Positions 10,164 to 21,045 of a stretch of DNA of 64,000 nt are shown piece after piece. Source of the DNA: Streptomyces sp. NBC_00464 (GTDB lineage Bacteria; Actinomycetota; Actinomycetes; Streptomycetales; Streptomycetaceae); assembly GCF_036013915.1 (NCBI RefSeq), contig NZ_CP107899.1:2356001-2420000 (forward strand). The letters run 5' to 3'. A program made the position numbers and the translations under genes. The notes beneath the pieces were generated by a model, which saw only the letters and a program-made list of their open reading frames with translations, had not been told where the DNA came from and searched no databases. Each line of letters opens with the position of its first letter. Within the stretch, counting starts at the first letter, position 1.

Positions 10164-10682
10164 TCAGGACGTCTTGAGCGACGCCGCCATCTCCGCCAGC
10201 CGCTCCGTCGAGGCGGACCCGGTCACGACCGTGGTCGCCCCTTTGTCCTGGCGCACGAGGGCGTCGTACTTCGGGCCCTCCCAGTGCTGCCAGGTCTCCC
10301 CCGCCACCTGCTGCGTGCGGCCGGTGTCCTTCGCCTTCTGGCTGACCTCGGCGACGTACTTCTTCGCCGGGGAAGTGGACTGCTCCACCGCGACGTACTT
10401 GCCGTCCGGGTCGAGGAAGCCCAGGTGCCAGCTGTCGCCCGCCGCACGGTCGTAACCGACCGAGGTGGGCTTCCAGTCCTGCGCCAGACCGCTCGGAGCG
10501 GCCACCGGGTACGGGGCCGCGCGCCGCGCGGTCAGGAGCTCGACGCGGTAGTCGACCGCCTGGACGGGATCGGCCTTGTCGTCGTGCGGGACGAAGATGT
10601 AGACGACCCCCGCCACGGCGGCGATCACCGCCAACGACAGGAACATGTCCCGCACTGTCTGCTTGCCTCGCTTGCTTGCCAC
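10164..10682 (-). CDS. DUF4245 membrane-anchored protein
   Basis: A 172-residue actinobacterial protein with a short basic cytoplasmic start ([17 protein letters not shown]), one transmembrane helix (about residues 13-31, [13 protein letters not shown]) and an extracytoplasmic domain with the DUF4245 landmarks [20 protein letters not shown] and [15 protein letters not shown], ending [10 protein letters not shown]. The family has no known function; in many streptomycetes it sits beside glpX as here. Divergent from glpX. Confidence 0.85.
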   Translation of the reverse strand: MASKRGKQTVRDMFLSLAVIAAVAGVVYIFVPHDDKADPVQAVDYRVELLTARRAAPYPVAAPSGLAQDWKPTSVGYDRAAGDSWHLGFLDPDGKYVAVEQSTSPAKKYVAEVSQKAKDTGRTQQVAGETWQHWEGPKYDALVRQDKGATTVVTGSASTERLAEMAASLKTS

Positions 10683-10884
10683 GCGTCCATGGTCGCATCA
10701 GCCCCGCCGGGACCGAATCGCGGGACCGGGTCGAGGGCCGGATCACGGACGGGATCACGGGCCGGATCGAGGGCCGGGCCGAGCGTGTCCGCTCATTCGT
10801 GACCCGGTCTGCTCATTTTATCGACCTGACGATAGAGTCACATCACCCTCATCCGGTCGTCGTCGTACAGAAAGGTGCGCTCCG

Positions 10885-11916
10885 ATGTCCGAGCATCATC
10901 TGCCGTCCCAGCTGGAGGTCTCCCCGGAGGCCCCCGACCGCAACCTCGCCCTGGAGCTCGTCCGGGTCACCGAGGCCGCCGCCATGGCCGCCGGGCGCTG
11001 GGTCGGCCGCGGGGACAAGATCGGCGCCGACGGCGCCGCCGTGAAGGCCATGCGGACCCTCGTCTCCACCGTGTCGATGAACGGCATCGTCGTCATCGGT
11101 GAGGGCGAGAAGGACGAAGCCCCCATGCTGTTCAACGGCGAGCGCGTCGGCGACGGCACCGGCCCCGAGGTCGACATCGCCGTCGACCCCATCGACGGCA
11201 CCACCCTGAACGCCAAGGGCATGCCGAACGCCATCGCCGTGCTGGCCGCCGCGGACCGGGGCGCGATGTTCGACCCGTCCGCCGTCTTCTACATGGACAA
11301 GCTGGTCACCGGCCCCGAGGCCGCCGACTTCGTCGACATCAACGCCCCCGTCTCGGTGAACATCCGCCGGGTCGCCAAGGCGAAGAACTCCATGCCCGAG
11401 GACGTCACCGTCGTCATCCTGGACCGCCCCCGCCACGAGGGCATCGTCAAGGAGATCCGGGAGACCGGCGCCCGGATCAAGTTCATCTCCGACGGCGACG
11501 TCGCGGGCTCGATCATGGCCGCCCGCGAGGGCACCGGCGTCGACCTGCTCATGGGGATCGGCGGCACGCCCGAAGGCATCATCTCGGCCTGCGCCATAAA
11601 GTGCCTCGGCGGTGTCATCCAGGGCAAGCTCTGGCCGAAGGACGCCGCCGAACGGCAGCGCGCCCTGGACGCCGGACACGACCTGGACCGGGTGCTGTCC
11701 ACGGACGATCTGGTCAGCGGCGACAACGTGTTCTTCGTGGCGACCGGCATCACGGACGGCGAACTGATGCGTGGTGTGCGCTACCGCGCGGAGACGGCGA
11801 CCACCGAGTCGATCGTCATGCGCTCCAAGTCGGGCACCATCCGGAAGATCGACTCCACCCACCGGCTGTCGAAGCTGCGCGCCTACAGCGCGATCGACTT
11901 CGACCGCGCGAAGTGA
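10885..11916 (+). CDS. glpX: Class II fructose-1,6-bisphosphatase
   Basis: A 343-residue GlpX-type enzyme that dephosphorylates fructose 1,6-bisphosphate, the irreversible step of gluconeogenesis. The metal-binding signature of the Li-sensitive phosphatase superfamily is present: [12 protein letters not shown], then [16 protein letters not shown] (DPIDGTT), and [20 protein letters not shown] further on. AAAGG about 10 nt before ATG 10885 and the conserved [20 protein letters not shown] opening support the start. Ends before a perfect terminator at 11997. Confidence 0.97.
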   Translation: MSEHHLPSQLEVSPEAPDRNLALELVRVTEAAAMAAGRWVGRGDKIGADGAAVKAMRTLVSTVSMNGIVVIGEGEKDEAPMLFNGERVGDGTGPEVDIAVDPIDGTTLNAKGMPNAIAVLAAADRGAMFDPSAVFYMDKLVTGPEAADFVDINAPVSVNIRRVAKAKNSMPEDVTVVILDRPRHEGIVKEIRETGARIKFISDGDVAGSIMAAREGTGVDLLMGIGGTPEGIISACAIKCLGGVIQGKLWPKDAAERQRALDAGHDLDRVLSTDDLVSGDNVFFVATGITDGELMRGVRYRAETATTESIVMRSKSGTIRKIDSTHRLSKLRAYSAIDFDRAK

Positions 11917-11996
11917 CGTAGGGCCCTCCCCCGGATCGGCCTGTCCGCCGGATCGGCCCGTCCGCCGGGGGCGCGCACGTCCGCCCGCCCCGTCCG

Positions 11997-12040
11997 CGCG
12001 AAGAGGCGCCCCCCATGTGCGGTGGGGGCGCCTCTTCGCG
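11997..12040 (+). terminator. Perfect 17-bp-arm terminator between glpX and the WhiB gene
   Basis: CGCGAAGAGGCGCCCCC (11997-12013), a 10-nt loop, then the exact reverse complement (12024-12040). Positioned between convergent genes, so probably bidirectional. Confidence 0.85.
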
Positions 12041-12114
12041 CAGGCGGGTCCGGCCGGCCGGACGACGCCGGAGACGAGCAGAACGCGAATGACCGGTGAC
12101 CGACCGACCGGCCG

Positions 12115-12486
12115 TCAGCCGGCCGCGGCGATGTGGCCGGTCGCGCCGGATGCCTTGAGCTCGGCCTCGCGCCGCCTTCGGCGGGCGAGCGCCACCCGGC
12201 GTTCGGCAGCCGTGAGGCCGCCCCAGACTCCGTAGGGCTCCGGTTGCACCAGAGCGTGCTCCCGGCATTCGATCATCACCGGACAGCGCGCGCAGACCCG
12301 CTTCGCGGACTCCTCGCGTGACAGTCGGGCAGCAGTCGGCTCCTTCGACGGGGCGAAGAACAGCCCGGCTTCATCCCGGCGGCACACCGCCTCCGAGTGC
12401 CAGGGGCCGGCCTGGTCCTCCCGAGCGGGGGTCCGCTGGGGAGGGATGGCGGCGACCTGCAGGGGCTGATGCGGCAGTTGCAGCAC
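12115..12486 (-). CDS. wblI: WhiB-family iron-sulfur transcriptional regulator
   Basis: A 123-residue actinobacterial Wbl protein. Four cysteines bind a redox-sensitive [4Fe-4S] cluster: one in HSEAVCRRDE and the CxxC...C set in RVCARCPVMIEC. The GVWGG turn followed by TAAERRVALARRRRREAE is the basic DNA/sigma-factor contact region. Wbl proteins act mainly by binding the principal sigma factor. GTG 12486 is preceded by AGGAG at 6-nt spacing, which favours it over the longer frame. The symbol is offered because, from memory, the S. coelicolor wbl gene next to glpX is wblI; treat it as provisional. Confidence 0.9.
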   Translation of the reverse strand: MLQLPHQPLQVAAIPPQRTPAREDQAGPWHSEAVCRRDEAGLFFAPSKEPTAARLSREESAKRVCARCPVMIECREHALVQPEPYGVWGGLTAAERRVALARRRRREAELKASGATGHIAAAG

Positions 12487-12659
12487 GGTCCACTCCTGAC
12501 GACGGCTTCGCGAGCGAGAGACGATGCAGCACTCCCTACCCGCTGTACGCACGCCTATGCACTGAGTGGCACTCAGTTCCGGACCACGGAATTGCGGTCG
12601 AGCATATTTCCGCCCGAATCCGCGCCCCGCGCACCACTTCGCGCCGTAGCGCCCCGATC

Positions 12660-13325
12660 TCAGTGACCGAGGTGTTTGCGCAGCCGGTCCTGCAGATCGG
12701 CAATGAACTTGCCGCGCTTGGGCTTTGCCTCGACGCTGCCGAACACCGAATATCCGTTGACGGCCACCACGGGGGCCTCCGGATCCGCCGATTCAAGCGT
12801 GGCGACTTCGAAATTGCCGAAAATGCCCGTCCCGCTGCCGCGCAGCGAGATGTTCTCGGGGACCCTGATCTCCACACTTCCGAAGACGGAGGTCGCGTTG
12901 ATCACGGTGAGCCGCTGGCCGAAAAGGGCCTCGGTCAGATCGATTTCCACGCTGCCGAACAGCGCGAACGCGTTCATGCGCCCGCCGACGCGCCAGCGCC
13001 CCTTGCGGCTGGAACTGCTGAAGACAGCCACCAGGTTGTCGACGGGCCCCGTCGGCATCTCGGGGGTGCGGCCGTACGGGGCACCGGCGGCCATGGTGGC
13101 GCCACCCGGCGTCGGCAGGTCCCGTACCAGCGGTTCGAGTTCCCCGACGGTCTTGGCGCGGTAGACGGAATCGACCCGCTCGGCATGCTCGTCGGCGGTC
13201 AGCCGTCCCTCGGCCATCGCCTCACGCAGGATGTCCGCGATCCGGTCGCGGTCCGCGTCGGAGGCGCGGATGACATCGGGTTCAGCCCGGGCGGTGGGCT
13301 GCTGGGGGTGCTTTTCGAGGTCCAC
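12660..13325 (-). CDS. DUF1707 domain protein with LiaF-like C-terminal domain
   Basis: A 221-residue protein. The N-terminal DUF1707 (IRASDADRDRIADILREAMA, EGRLTADEHAERVDSVYRAK) is a small helical module common in actinobacteria. The C-terminal half has repeated FGSVEI/FGNFEV β-strand units (FALFGSVEIDL, SVFGSVEIRV, IFGNFEVATL, SVFGSVEAKP), the pattern of the cell-wall-active-antibiotic response (LiaF-like) β-helix. No transmembrane helix is obvious. Role is probably regulatory at the envelope, by family inference only. Divergent from the class I fumarase. Confidence 0.85.
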   Translation of the reverse strand: MDLEKHPQQPTARAEPDVIRASDADRDRIADILREAMAEGRLTADEHAERVDSVYRAKTVGELEPLVRDLPTPGGATMAAGAPYGRTPEMPTGPVDNLVAVFSSSSRKGRWRVGGRMNAFALFGSVEIDLTEALFGQRLTVINATSVFGSVEIRVPENISLRGSGTGIFGNFEVATLESADPEAPVVAVNGYSVFGSVEAKPKRGKFIADLQDRLRKHLGH

Positions 13326-13530
13326 CGGCCCAGCGTACCCAAACGCGATAGATCGCGACCAGGGGGCGACCGGGCGCGGCGGGCATATATCGCGACCCCG
13401 GCTCTCCCGGCGCGAGGGCGGATCCGGTGAGCCCTACCTCACAGGCTCGCCGCCCCCGCGGGGTCCTACCCTGGTGGGTGCGCTGCCCAAGGGAGGTCAG
13501 CCGCTGTCTGCCGAGTGAGGAATGGCCGTA

Positions 13531-15198
<1,668 letters not shown>

Positions 15199-15218
15199 CG
15201 TACGCCCGCACAGGCCCC

Positions 15219-15252
15219 GAGGGGCGTCGCAGCCACGGCTGCGGCGCCCCTC
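15219..15252 (+). terminator. Terminator hairpin between fumarase and LuxR-type gene
   Basis: GAGGGGCGTCGCAGC, loop CACG, GCTGCGGCGCCCCTC with a single mismatch. It overlaps the last bases of the convergent regulator gene, so it serves both units. Confidence 0.75.
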
Positions 15253-16264
15253 AGCCGTCCAGCAGCCCCGATGTCGCGACGAGATAGCCGAGTTGGGCGC
15301 GGCTGGTGCTGCCCAGCTGCTCGGAGACCTTCCGCATGTGTTCGGCGACGCTGCGGCGGCTCATCCCGATCCGCCGGGCGATCGACGCGTCCGTCTCCCC
15401 GTTGACCACCGCGAGCAGGATGGTGCGTTGCAGGTCGGACGTGATGACGGGGGTGCGCAGGGGTGCCCGCTCGGGCCGGACCGGCACGGCGCGCGCCCAT
15501 GCCTCGTCGAAACCGCGGGCCAGGAAGCGCACCAGCGACGGGTGCTGGATGCGCAGGGCCTGGTGCGGCTCGTCGGAGAACGGGACGAAGGCGAGGTCAC
15601 GGTCGAGGACGATCACCCGGTCGATGACCTCCGCAAGCGTCCTGACCTCCGCCCCCGCGGCGGTCACCTGCTCGATGTACGAGAGGGTCGCGCGGTCGGA
15701 GCGGACGGTGTGCTGGTAGATCGTCCGCTGCCGGACACCCCGCCGCAGGCTGCCCAGGTCCCGGATCAGTGCCTCCTGGAGTACGTGTGCGGGGCGGCCG
15801 CCCCCGGGATGGGCGGTGCGGATCTCCTCACGGCAGCCGGCCACCCCCGCGTCCAGTGCCCGGCTGATGACGGCGGCCCCGGAGAGCGGCGTGAGCGCGG
15901 GCTGTTCCGACCGGTGCACATCGGCGTACAGGGACTCGAAGACGGAGAGCGTGGCACGGGTGGCACGCAGCGTGCGGCGCCGTTCGAGTATGGCCTCCTG
16001 GAGCGGGGCGAGCGCGGCGTACGAAGCCGTCTCCGGCGGTACGGGGATCATGGATCCCGGTGACTCGCGGTCCGCGACCATCAGATGGAGGGCCACCAGG
16101 CAGCCGGTCACCTCGTCCCGGGGAAGGCCTCCCGTCACCAGCGCACGTCGGTAGACGGCGAGCGCCGCCTCGCACGGCTGCTCAGGCGCGGGTCTGTCCC
16201 GTGAGCCGTCCGCCGACGATTCGCGGCAATCACATGCCGGTGGGCGGGATTGATCGTCCTTCAC
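15251..16264 (-). CDS. LuxR-type helix-turn-helix regulator
   Basis: A 337-residue regulator. The C-terminal HTH is clear: ITSDLQRTILLAVVNGETDA, SIARRIGMSRRSVAEHMRKV, SEQLGSTSRAQLGYLV, the GerE/LuxR four-helix pattern with the recognition helix at RRSVAEHMRKVSEQLG. The N-terminal 250 residues are helical without a recognised sensor, then a segment resembling the TrmB-effector-like part of related actinobacterial regulators (VLDRDLAFVPFSDEP). GTG 16264 has AAAGG about 13 nt upstream. It is divergent from an MFS gene and shares an operator palindrome with it, so it most likely controls export of a small molecule. Confidence 0.8.
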   Translation of the reverse strand: MKDDQSRPPACDCRESSADGSRDRPAPEQPCEAALAVYRRALVTGGLPRDEVTGCLVALHLMVADRESPGSMIPVPPETASYAALAPLQEAILERRRTLRATRATLSVFESLYADVHRSEQPALTPLSGAAVISRALDAGVAGCREEIRTAHPGGGRPAHVLQEALIRDLGSLRRGVRQRTIYQHTVRSDRATLSYIEQVTAAGAEVRTLAEVIDRVIVLDRDLAFVPFSDEPHQALRIQHPSLVRFLARGFDEAWARAVPVRPERAPLRTPVITSDLQRTILLAVVNGETDASIARRIGMSRRSVAEHMRKVSEQLGSTSRAQLGYLVATSGLLDG

Positions 16265-16266
16265 AA

Positions 16267-16291
16267 GTATGCAGATTACCTTTGTGCATAC
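16267..16291 (+). promoter_or_regulatory. Perfect inverted repeat in the regulator/MFS divergent promoter
   Basis: GTATGCA, 11 nt, TGCATAC. It lies 3 bp from the regulator start codon and about 45 bp before the transporter, in an AT-rich pocket. Best read as the operator of the LuxR-type protein. Confidence 0.6.
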
Positions 16292-16335
16292 GGGATGACG
16301 GCGGAGAGGCGTGGCACCTCGCCGACCATGAAGAG

Positions 16336-17631
16336 GTGACACCAGGCACCGACAACTCCCCGCAGCCGCCCATCGGTCAATCTGCCGACTCCGCACGCGG
16401 GGAACGGCGTTATCGATTCCTGGTGACCGGTTACGCCATCTCTTCGTACGGCACGTTCCTGAATATGGTGGCGCTCAACCTGTTCGTCTACGAGACGACG
16501 GGCCGGGCCCTCGCCATGGGCTTGTTCATGGCGGTCCGGCTGGCATCCGGATTCGTCGCCGGACTGGCGGCGGGTGGTCTGCTCGCCCGGTTCACCGCGA
16601 AAAGCGTCATGCTCCGGACGAATATCGCGCAGGCGGCGGTGATGCTGCTGCTGGTTCTCGCGCCGGACGGACTGCGTACGGCCGCACTGGTCGCCGTGTC
16701 CGTGGTGGTCGGCTCCTGCGGGACGCTGTTCATGGTGGCGCTGCGCAGCTCCATTCCCGAGATGGTGGGCGAGGAGCGGCGCTCCTGGGCGAACTCCCTG
16801 TCGATCACCGGGCGTTCGCTGGCGATGGTGGCCGGATTCGCCTCGGCGGGTGTCGTCGTCTCGCTCGTCGGGTACACCGCCGCGTTCGTGGTGGACATGG
16901 CCACGTTCGCGGTCTGCGCGGCGACGGTGGCGCTGCTGCCGATCCCCGGCGGCGGGAAGGGGAAGCCCGAGCGGGAGCGGGAGTCGGCGCAGCCGCCCCG
17001 GCCGGCCCGGCGGCGGGTGCCCGTCGCGATGACCGCCCTGGCCGCCGCGCCCGGTCTCGGGCTGATGGTGGTGCTGCGCGGTGTCGACGCCCTCGGCTCG
17101 TCCTCGCACAACGCCGCGCTTCCGGTCTACTCCAGCGAGCTCGACGCCTCGCGCCCCGCCGTGTTCGTCAGCGCCTTCTGGTGTCTGTGGGCACTCGGCA
17201 ACATCGTGGCGCAGCAGCTGATCCAGCGGTACGGGCGGCGCACCGGCCGGTCCGTCGGCGCGCTGGGCTTCGGATACGGCACCTGTCTGATGTCGGGGGC
17301 GTTCATCCTGGCGTTCGCCGGGTTCCCGCTGGTCGCCACGGCGGTGATCGCCCTGGTCGCCGGGGCCGCCGACGGGCTCACGGAGGTCTCGTACACCTCG
17401 CATCTGCAGACGCTGCCGGCCGGGCCGCGTGCCCACGCCTTCGGTCTCTCCGCGACGGTGGAGAACCTCGGCTTCGGCGCCGGGATGATCCTCGTCGCGG
17501 CGGCCCTCGACCACTTCAGCCCGCTGACCGTCGTCGGCTGGTCCCACGGCGTGGCTCTGCTGGTGGCGGCGGTGTTCCTGGTCCGGGTGACGGGTCTGCG
17601 CAGGGCGGCGCCGAATCCGCCGGCGTCGTGA
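16336..17631 (+). CDS. MFS transporter
   Basis: A 431-residue major-facilitator exporter with about 12 hydrophobic helices. RYRFLVTGYAISSYGTFLNM starts TM1, TM4-5 carry MVALRSSIPEMVGEERRSWA and NSLSITGRSLAMVAGFASAG, the pattern of the MFS_3/enterobactin-exporter-like branch, and a charged loop (GGGKGKPERERESAQ) separates the two halves. GTG 16336 is the only plausible start near the first helix; no good Shine-Dalgarno is seen. Paired divergently with the LuxR-type gene, so regulated drug- or metabolite-export is likely. Substrate unknown. Confidence 0.85.
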   Translation: MTPGTDNSPQPPIGQSADSARGERRYRFLVTGYAISSYGTFLNMVALNLFVYETTGRALAMGLFMAVRLASGFVAGLAAGGLLARFTAKSVMLRTNIAQAAVMLLLVLAPDGLRTAALVAVSVVVGSCGTLFMVALRSSIPEMVGEERRSWANSLSITGRSLAMVAGFASAGVVVSLVGYTAAFVVDMATFAVCAATVALLPIPGGGKGKPERERESAQPPRPARRRVPVAMTALAAAPGLGLMVVLRGVDALGSSSHNAALPVYSSELDASRPAVFVSAFWCLWALGNIVAQQLIQRYGRRTGRSVGALGFGYGTCLMSGAFILAFAGFPLVATAVIALVAGAADGLTEVSYTSHLQTLPAGPRAHAFGLSATVENLGFGAGMILVAAALDHFSPLTVVGWSHGVALLVAAVFLVRVTGLRRAAPNPPAS

Positions 17632-18055
17632 CGGGCCGCACGACAGGCCCTCGTACGACGAGATTCGGCCAATCTCGCGCAACGCCGTCCGGTGGCGCCC
17701 ACCGGGCCTTCGCGGCCGGGTCGCACATCGGACGCGGGGCCCGCGGTCCGGACGTGCGGTCCGGACCGCGCACCGCCGCGCCGGACGGCTGCGCACCACC
17801 CGTGCGGGTCGCCGCCGCACCGCCGCTTTCGCGCAGGTGGACGTCCGCGCGGCTTGCGGGACCCCGGGCCGATGCGGTGAGTTGTCCGGCATCCCCGGCG
17901 AACCGCGCCCCCACCCCGGACCACCGCCTCCCGACCCGGAAGCCGGGACCCCGCACACCGCCGTCCGACCCCCCTACGCCCGAACCACCCCCGCCGTCCG
18001 ACCCCCTTACGCCCGAACCACCCTCACCGTCACACTCCGGAAAGGCGGACACCGC
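17632..18055. other. 424-bp region without a recognisable gene
   Basis: No frame has a convincing start, domain or Shine-Dalgarno. Its only clear structure is a 33-bp tandem duplication near the downstream end, followed by GGAAAGG, the ribosome binding site of the aminopeptidase. Confidence 0.5.
17958..18023 (+). repeat. 33-bp tandem duplication, two copies
   Basis: The unit beginning CCGCCGTCCGACCCCC and containing TACGCCCGAACCACC occurs at 17958-17990 and again at 17991-18023 with a single changed base in the C run. As 33 is a multiple of three it keeps any reading frame. It ends about 30 bp before the aminopeptidase start. Confidence 0.8.
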
Positions 18056-19357
18056 ATGACGCCGGTCCCTCACCGCAGCCACGCCGACGACCTGCTCTCC
18101 TTCATCAGGGCCAGCCCCTCCCCGTACCACGCCGTGGCGAGCGCCGCCCAGCGCCTGGAGAAGGCCGGCTTCCGTGAGCTGCGGGGCACCGACGACTGGA
18201 CGGGCACCACGGGCGGCAGTTTCGTCGTCCGCGGCGGCGCCCTGATCGCCTGGTACGCCCCCGAGGGCACGCCCTCCCACACACCGTTCCGGATCATCGG
18301 CACCCACACCGACTCGCCGAACCTGCGGATCAAGCCCACCCCCGACACCGGCTCCGCCGGCTGGCGGCAGATCGCGGTGGAGATCTACGGCGGGGTCCCG
18401 CTCAACACCTGGCTCGACCGCGATCTGGGTATCTCCGGCCGGCTGGCCCTGCGCGGCCCCGGTGGCCGGACCGACTCCCGGCTCGTCCAGATCGACGAAC
18501 CGCTGCTGCGCGTGCCCCAGCTGGCGATCCACCTGGACCGTTCCGTCAACGACGGCCTCGCGCTGGACCGGCAGCGGCACATCGCCCCGGTCTGGTCGCT
18601 CGGCGCCGCCGAGGAGGGTGCGCTGCTGCGCCGGGTCGCGGCGGCGGCGGAGGCCGAGCCGGACGAGGTGCTCGGCTGGGACCTGATGCTCCATGACATC
18701 CAACCGCCCGGATACCTGGGCGCGGAGCGGGAGTTCGTGGTCGCGTCCCGGCTGGACAACCTGGTGTCGGTGCACGCGGGTGTCACGGCGCTGGCCGCCG
18801 CGGCGACCGCGGCCGAGGAGCCCGATTACATCCCGGTCCTGGCGGCCTTCGACCACGAGGAGGTCGGCAGCGGCTCCGACACGGGTGCGCAGAGCCCGCT
18901 GCTGGAGAACATCCTGAGCCGTTCCGTGAAGGCCAGGGGCGGCAGTTCCGAGGACTGGTCGCGGGCGCTGGCGGGCGCCTTCTGCGTCTCGGCCGACATG
19001 GCGCACGCGGTCCACCCCAACTACGCGGAGCGCCACGACCCCGACCACCGCCCGCTGCCCAACAGCGGCCCCACGGTCAAGGTCAACGTCAATCAGCGTT
19101 ACGCCACCGACTCGACCGGGATCGCGGTGTTCGCGTCGGCCTGCGAGCGGGCGGGTGCGCCCTGGCAGCCGTTCGTCTCCAACAACGCGATGCCGTGCGG
19201 TACGTCGATCGGCCCGCTCACCGCGGCCCGGCTGGGTGTGCAAACCGTCGACGTGGGTGTGCCGGGTCTGTCGATGCACTCGGCACGCGAGCTGTGCGGG
19301 GCGGAGGACCCCGGGCACCTGGCGGCGATCCTGGGCGCGTTCGTGACCTCGGACTGA
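18056..19357 (+). CDS. apeB: M18-family aminopeptidase
   Basis: A 433-residue cytosolic dinuclear-zinc aminopeptidase of the aspartyl-aminopeptidase type, which removes N-terminal (often acidic) residues from peptides. Metal ligands are visible: His in RIIGTHTDSPNLRIKP, the AFDHEEVGSGSDTGA block with the Glu-Glu pair, SADMAHAVHPNY, and the C-terminal GLSMHSARE histidine. ASRLDNLVSVHAGV contains the bridging Asp. GGAAAGG before ATG 18056 fixes the start. Full length for M18 proteins; ends at a strong hairpin. Confidence 0.93.
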   Translation: MTPVPHRSHADDLLSFIRASPSPYHAVASAAQRLEKAGFRELRGTDDWTGTTGGSFVVRGGALIAWYAPEGTPSHTPFRIIGTHTDSPNLRIKPTPDTGSAGWRQIAVEIYGGVPLNTWLDRDLGISGRLALRGPGGRTDSRLVQIDEPLLRVPQLAIHLDRSVNDGLALDRQRHIAPVWSLGAAEEGALLRRVAAAAEAEPDEVLGWDLMLHDIQPPGYLGAEREFVVASRLDNLVSVHAGVTALAAAATAAEEPDYIPVLAAFDHEEVGSGSDTGAQSPLLENILSRSVKARGGSSEDWSRALAGAFCVSADMAHAVHPNYAERHDPDHRPLPNSGPTVKVNVNQRYATDSTGIAVFASACERAGAPWQPFVSNNAMPCGTSIGPLTAARLGVQTVDVGVPGLSMHSARELCGAEDPGHLAAILGAFVTSD

Positions 19358-19362
19358 GACGG

Positions 19363-19400
19363 GGTACGGGGAGGAGCCGGGTGCGGCTCCTCCCCGTACC
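19363..19400 (+). terminator. Terminator with 16-bp perfect arms
   Basis: GGTACGGGGAGGAGCC, 6-nt loop, and its exact reverse complement, between the convergent aminopeptidase and SGNH hydrolase genes. Confidence 0.85.
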
Positions 19401-19414
19401 GTCCGGTCCGGTGG

Positions 19415-20941
19415 TTACGCGAAGCGCTGGCCGGCGCTTCCGTCGCAGGCCTGGAGCCTCAGGGGATCATGGGCCCCCGCCAGGGTCGCGCAGAGCCCGG
19501 TCGCGGCGGCCGGGCGCAGGGTGCCCGACTGCCGGACGAACTGCTGGTTGGCCGCGCCCCCGCAGTTGTAGAGGATGAGCGCTGCGCCGGCCTTGTAGTC
19601 GGCGCCCGGCACGTCCAGGCAGCGGTCGTGGCTGAGCTGCGGCCGGAGGTTCTTGGTGGCGGAGTCGTACCACCAGCCCTGGTTGCGGCCGCCGTGGCAC
19701 TCCCAGCCGGTGACCCCGGTGTTGTTACGGGTGACCGAGGCGGGGACGTCCAGGCAGCTGCCGGTGGCCTCGCCGCGCAGGGGCTTGAAGAGATCGTCCC
19801 AGGCCGCGCCCTGCAGCACCGGCTTTCCGGTGCTCGCCGGGTCGGCGCAGCTCGCCTCGCGCAGGCCCGAGTTGTAGATCTGGGTCAGGCAGGAGGCGAA
19901 GGCGCCGTGGCCGGCCGCGTTCGGGTGGAAGGACTGCCGGAGGGAGTTGGAGTCCGGCGGGAAGTGCGAGAGGTCGATGAACAGGCCGCGGGCCCAGGTG
20001 GACTCGCTGCACACCTCGTGGCCGTGGAAGAGCCGGGAGTTGTCCAGGTAGACCGCTCCGGTGTCGGCGGCGGCCTTGCGCATGCCGCGCTCGAAGGCGG
20101 GAACGGCGACGTTGCGGCCCCAGGCGGCGTCGGAGTCGTATCCGGCGCAGCCGCCGGGAAGCTTGCCGGGGAAGTTCGCGTTGTCGTAGAAGTCCGGGCC
20201 GATGGGGCTCGGGTAGCCCATGACGACGAGCTTGTAGTCGCCGTCGGCGTAACCGGCGCCGGTCATCACCGTCTTCAGGTCGCGCACGGTCTTCTCGACC
20301 TTGGGCACGAGCCCGTCGACGCGGGCCTGCCAGCCACCGTCGTACTTCGGCTCGCAGGTCCCCTGACTGAGGACCCAGCGCGTGACGCAGTCCGTCATGA
20401 CCGGGCCGAACTGGAGGTCGTCGTTGGCACCCGCCACCAGCACGATCATCTTGATGCGGGTGTTGCGCGCCTTGATGGCGAGGTTGTCGCTCTGCACGAG
20501 CTCGTCGGCGTACTGCTTCGAGCCGCCGATGACGATGTTCCCGGTGTACGCGCCGGAGCAGGAGACGTTGTACGTGAGGTCGGCGGGGATCCCGGTGCGG
20601 TGGATGGCGGAGTCGGGTGAGCGGTGGCACCAGTTGTCGGGGCCGTTGGTGCCGGCCTCGTACGTGCCGACGCCCTCGCCCGAGATCTCGCTGTCGCCGA
20701 GCGAGATGAGCCCGGTCTTGCGGTCGGCGAGCGGGCGCTCGGCCGGGTCGCCGTACAGGCGGGTGGCCTCGGCGGCGCGGATGGCCTCCAGTTCGGGCGA
20801 CAGGGCGGTGGATGCGGTAGTGGTGGTACCGGACTGGGCGGCGCCCGCCGGTCCGGCGGCGAAGGCCATCCCGCCCAGCGCCGCCGCCATGGCCGCGGCC
20901 GCCGCGACCGTACATCGGAGTCTGTCTCTGGTGCGCGTCAT
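19415..20941 (-). CDS. Secreted SGNH/GDSL hydrolase with C-terminal ricin-type lectin domain
   Basis: A 508-residue exported esterase/lipase. Signal peptide: basic MTRTRDRLR, an Ala-rich core and a likely AGAA|Q cleavage near residue 35. The SGNH domain (about 75-360) has block I ISLGDSEISGEGVG with nucleophile Ser84, the block III asparagine in VLVAGANDDLQFG and block V SFHPNAAGHGAF with the catalytic His. Residues about 375-508 form a β-trefoil with ricin-type repeats (SCLDVPASV, RCLDVPGADY, QQF). The lectin part should hold the enzyme on a polysaccharide or glycoconjugate. Divergent from fumC. Confidence 0.9.
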   Translation of the reverse strand: MTRTRDRLRCTVAAAAAMAAALGGMAFAAGPAGAAQSGTTTTASTALSPELEAIRAAEATRLYGDPAERPLADRKTGLISLGDSEISGEGVGTYEAGTNGPDNWCHRSPDSAIHRTGIPADLTYNVSCSGAYTGNIVIGGSKQYADELVQSDNLAIKARNTRIKMIVLVAGANDDLQFGPVMTDCVTRWVLSQGTCEPKYDGGWQARVDGLVPKVEKTVRDLKTVMTGAGYADGDYKLVVMGYPSPIGPDFYDNANFPGKLPGGCAGYDSDAAWGRNVAVPAFERGMRKAAADTGAVYLDNSRLFHGHEVCSESTWARGLFIDLSHFPPDSNSLRQSFHPNAAGHGAFASCLTQIYNSGLREASCADPASTGKPVLQGAAWDDLFKPLRGEATGSCLDVPASVTRNNTGVTGWECHGGRNQGWWYDSATKNLRPQLSHDRCLDVPGADYKAGAALILYNCGGAANQQFVRQSGTLRPAAATGLCATLAGAHDPLRLQACDGSAGQRFA

Positions 20942-21045
20942 TGCGCCTCCCCGGGTTGTTGTTACCCCCGGTATTTACTGGGCGGTAGCCAACTTGGGAA
21001 TACATAGAACAAGACAAGTGCTCATCTTTTTCAGGAGGTTGAACG

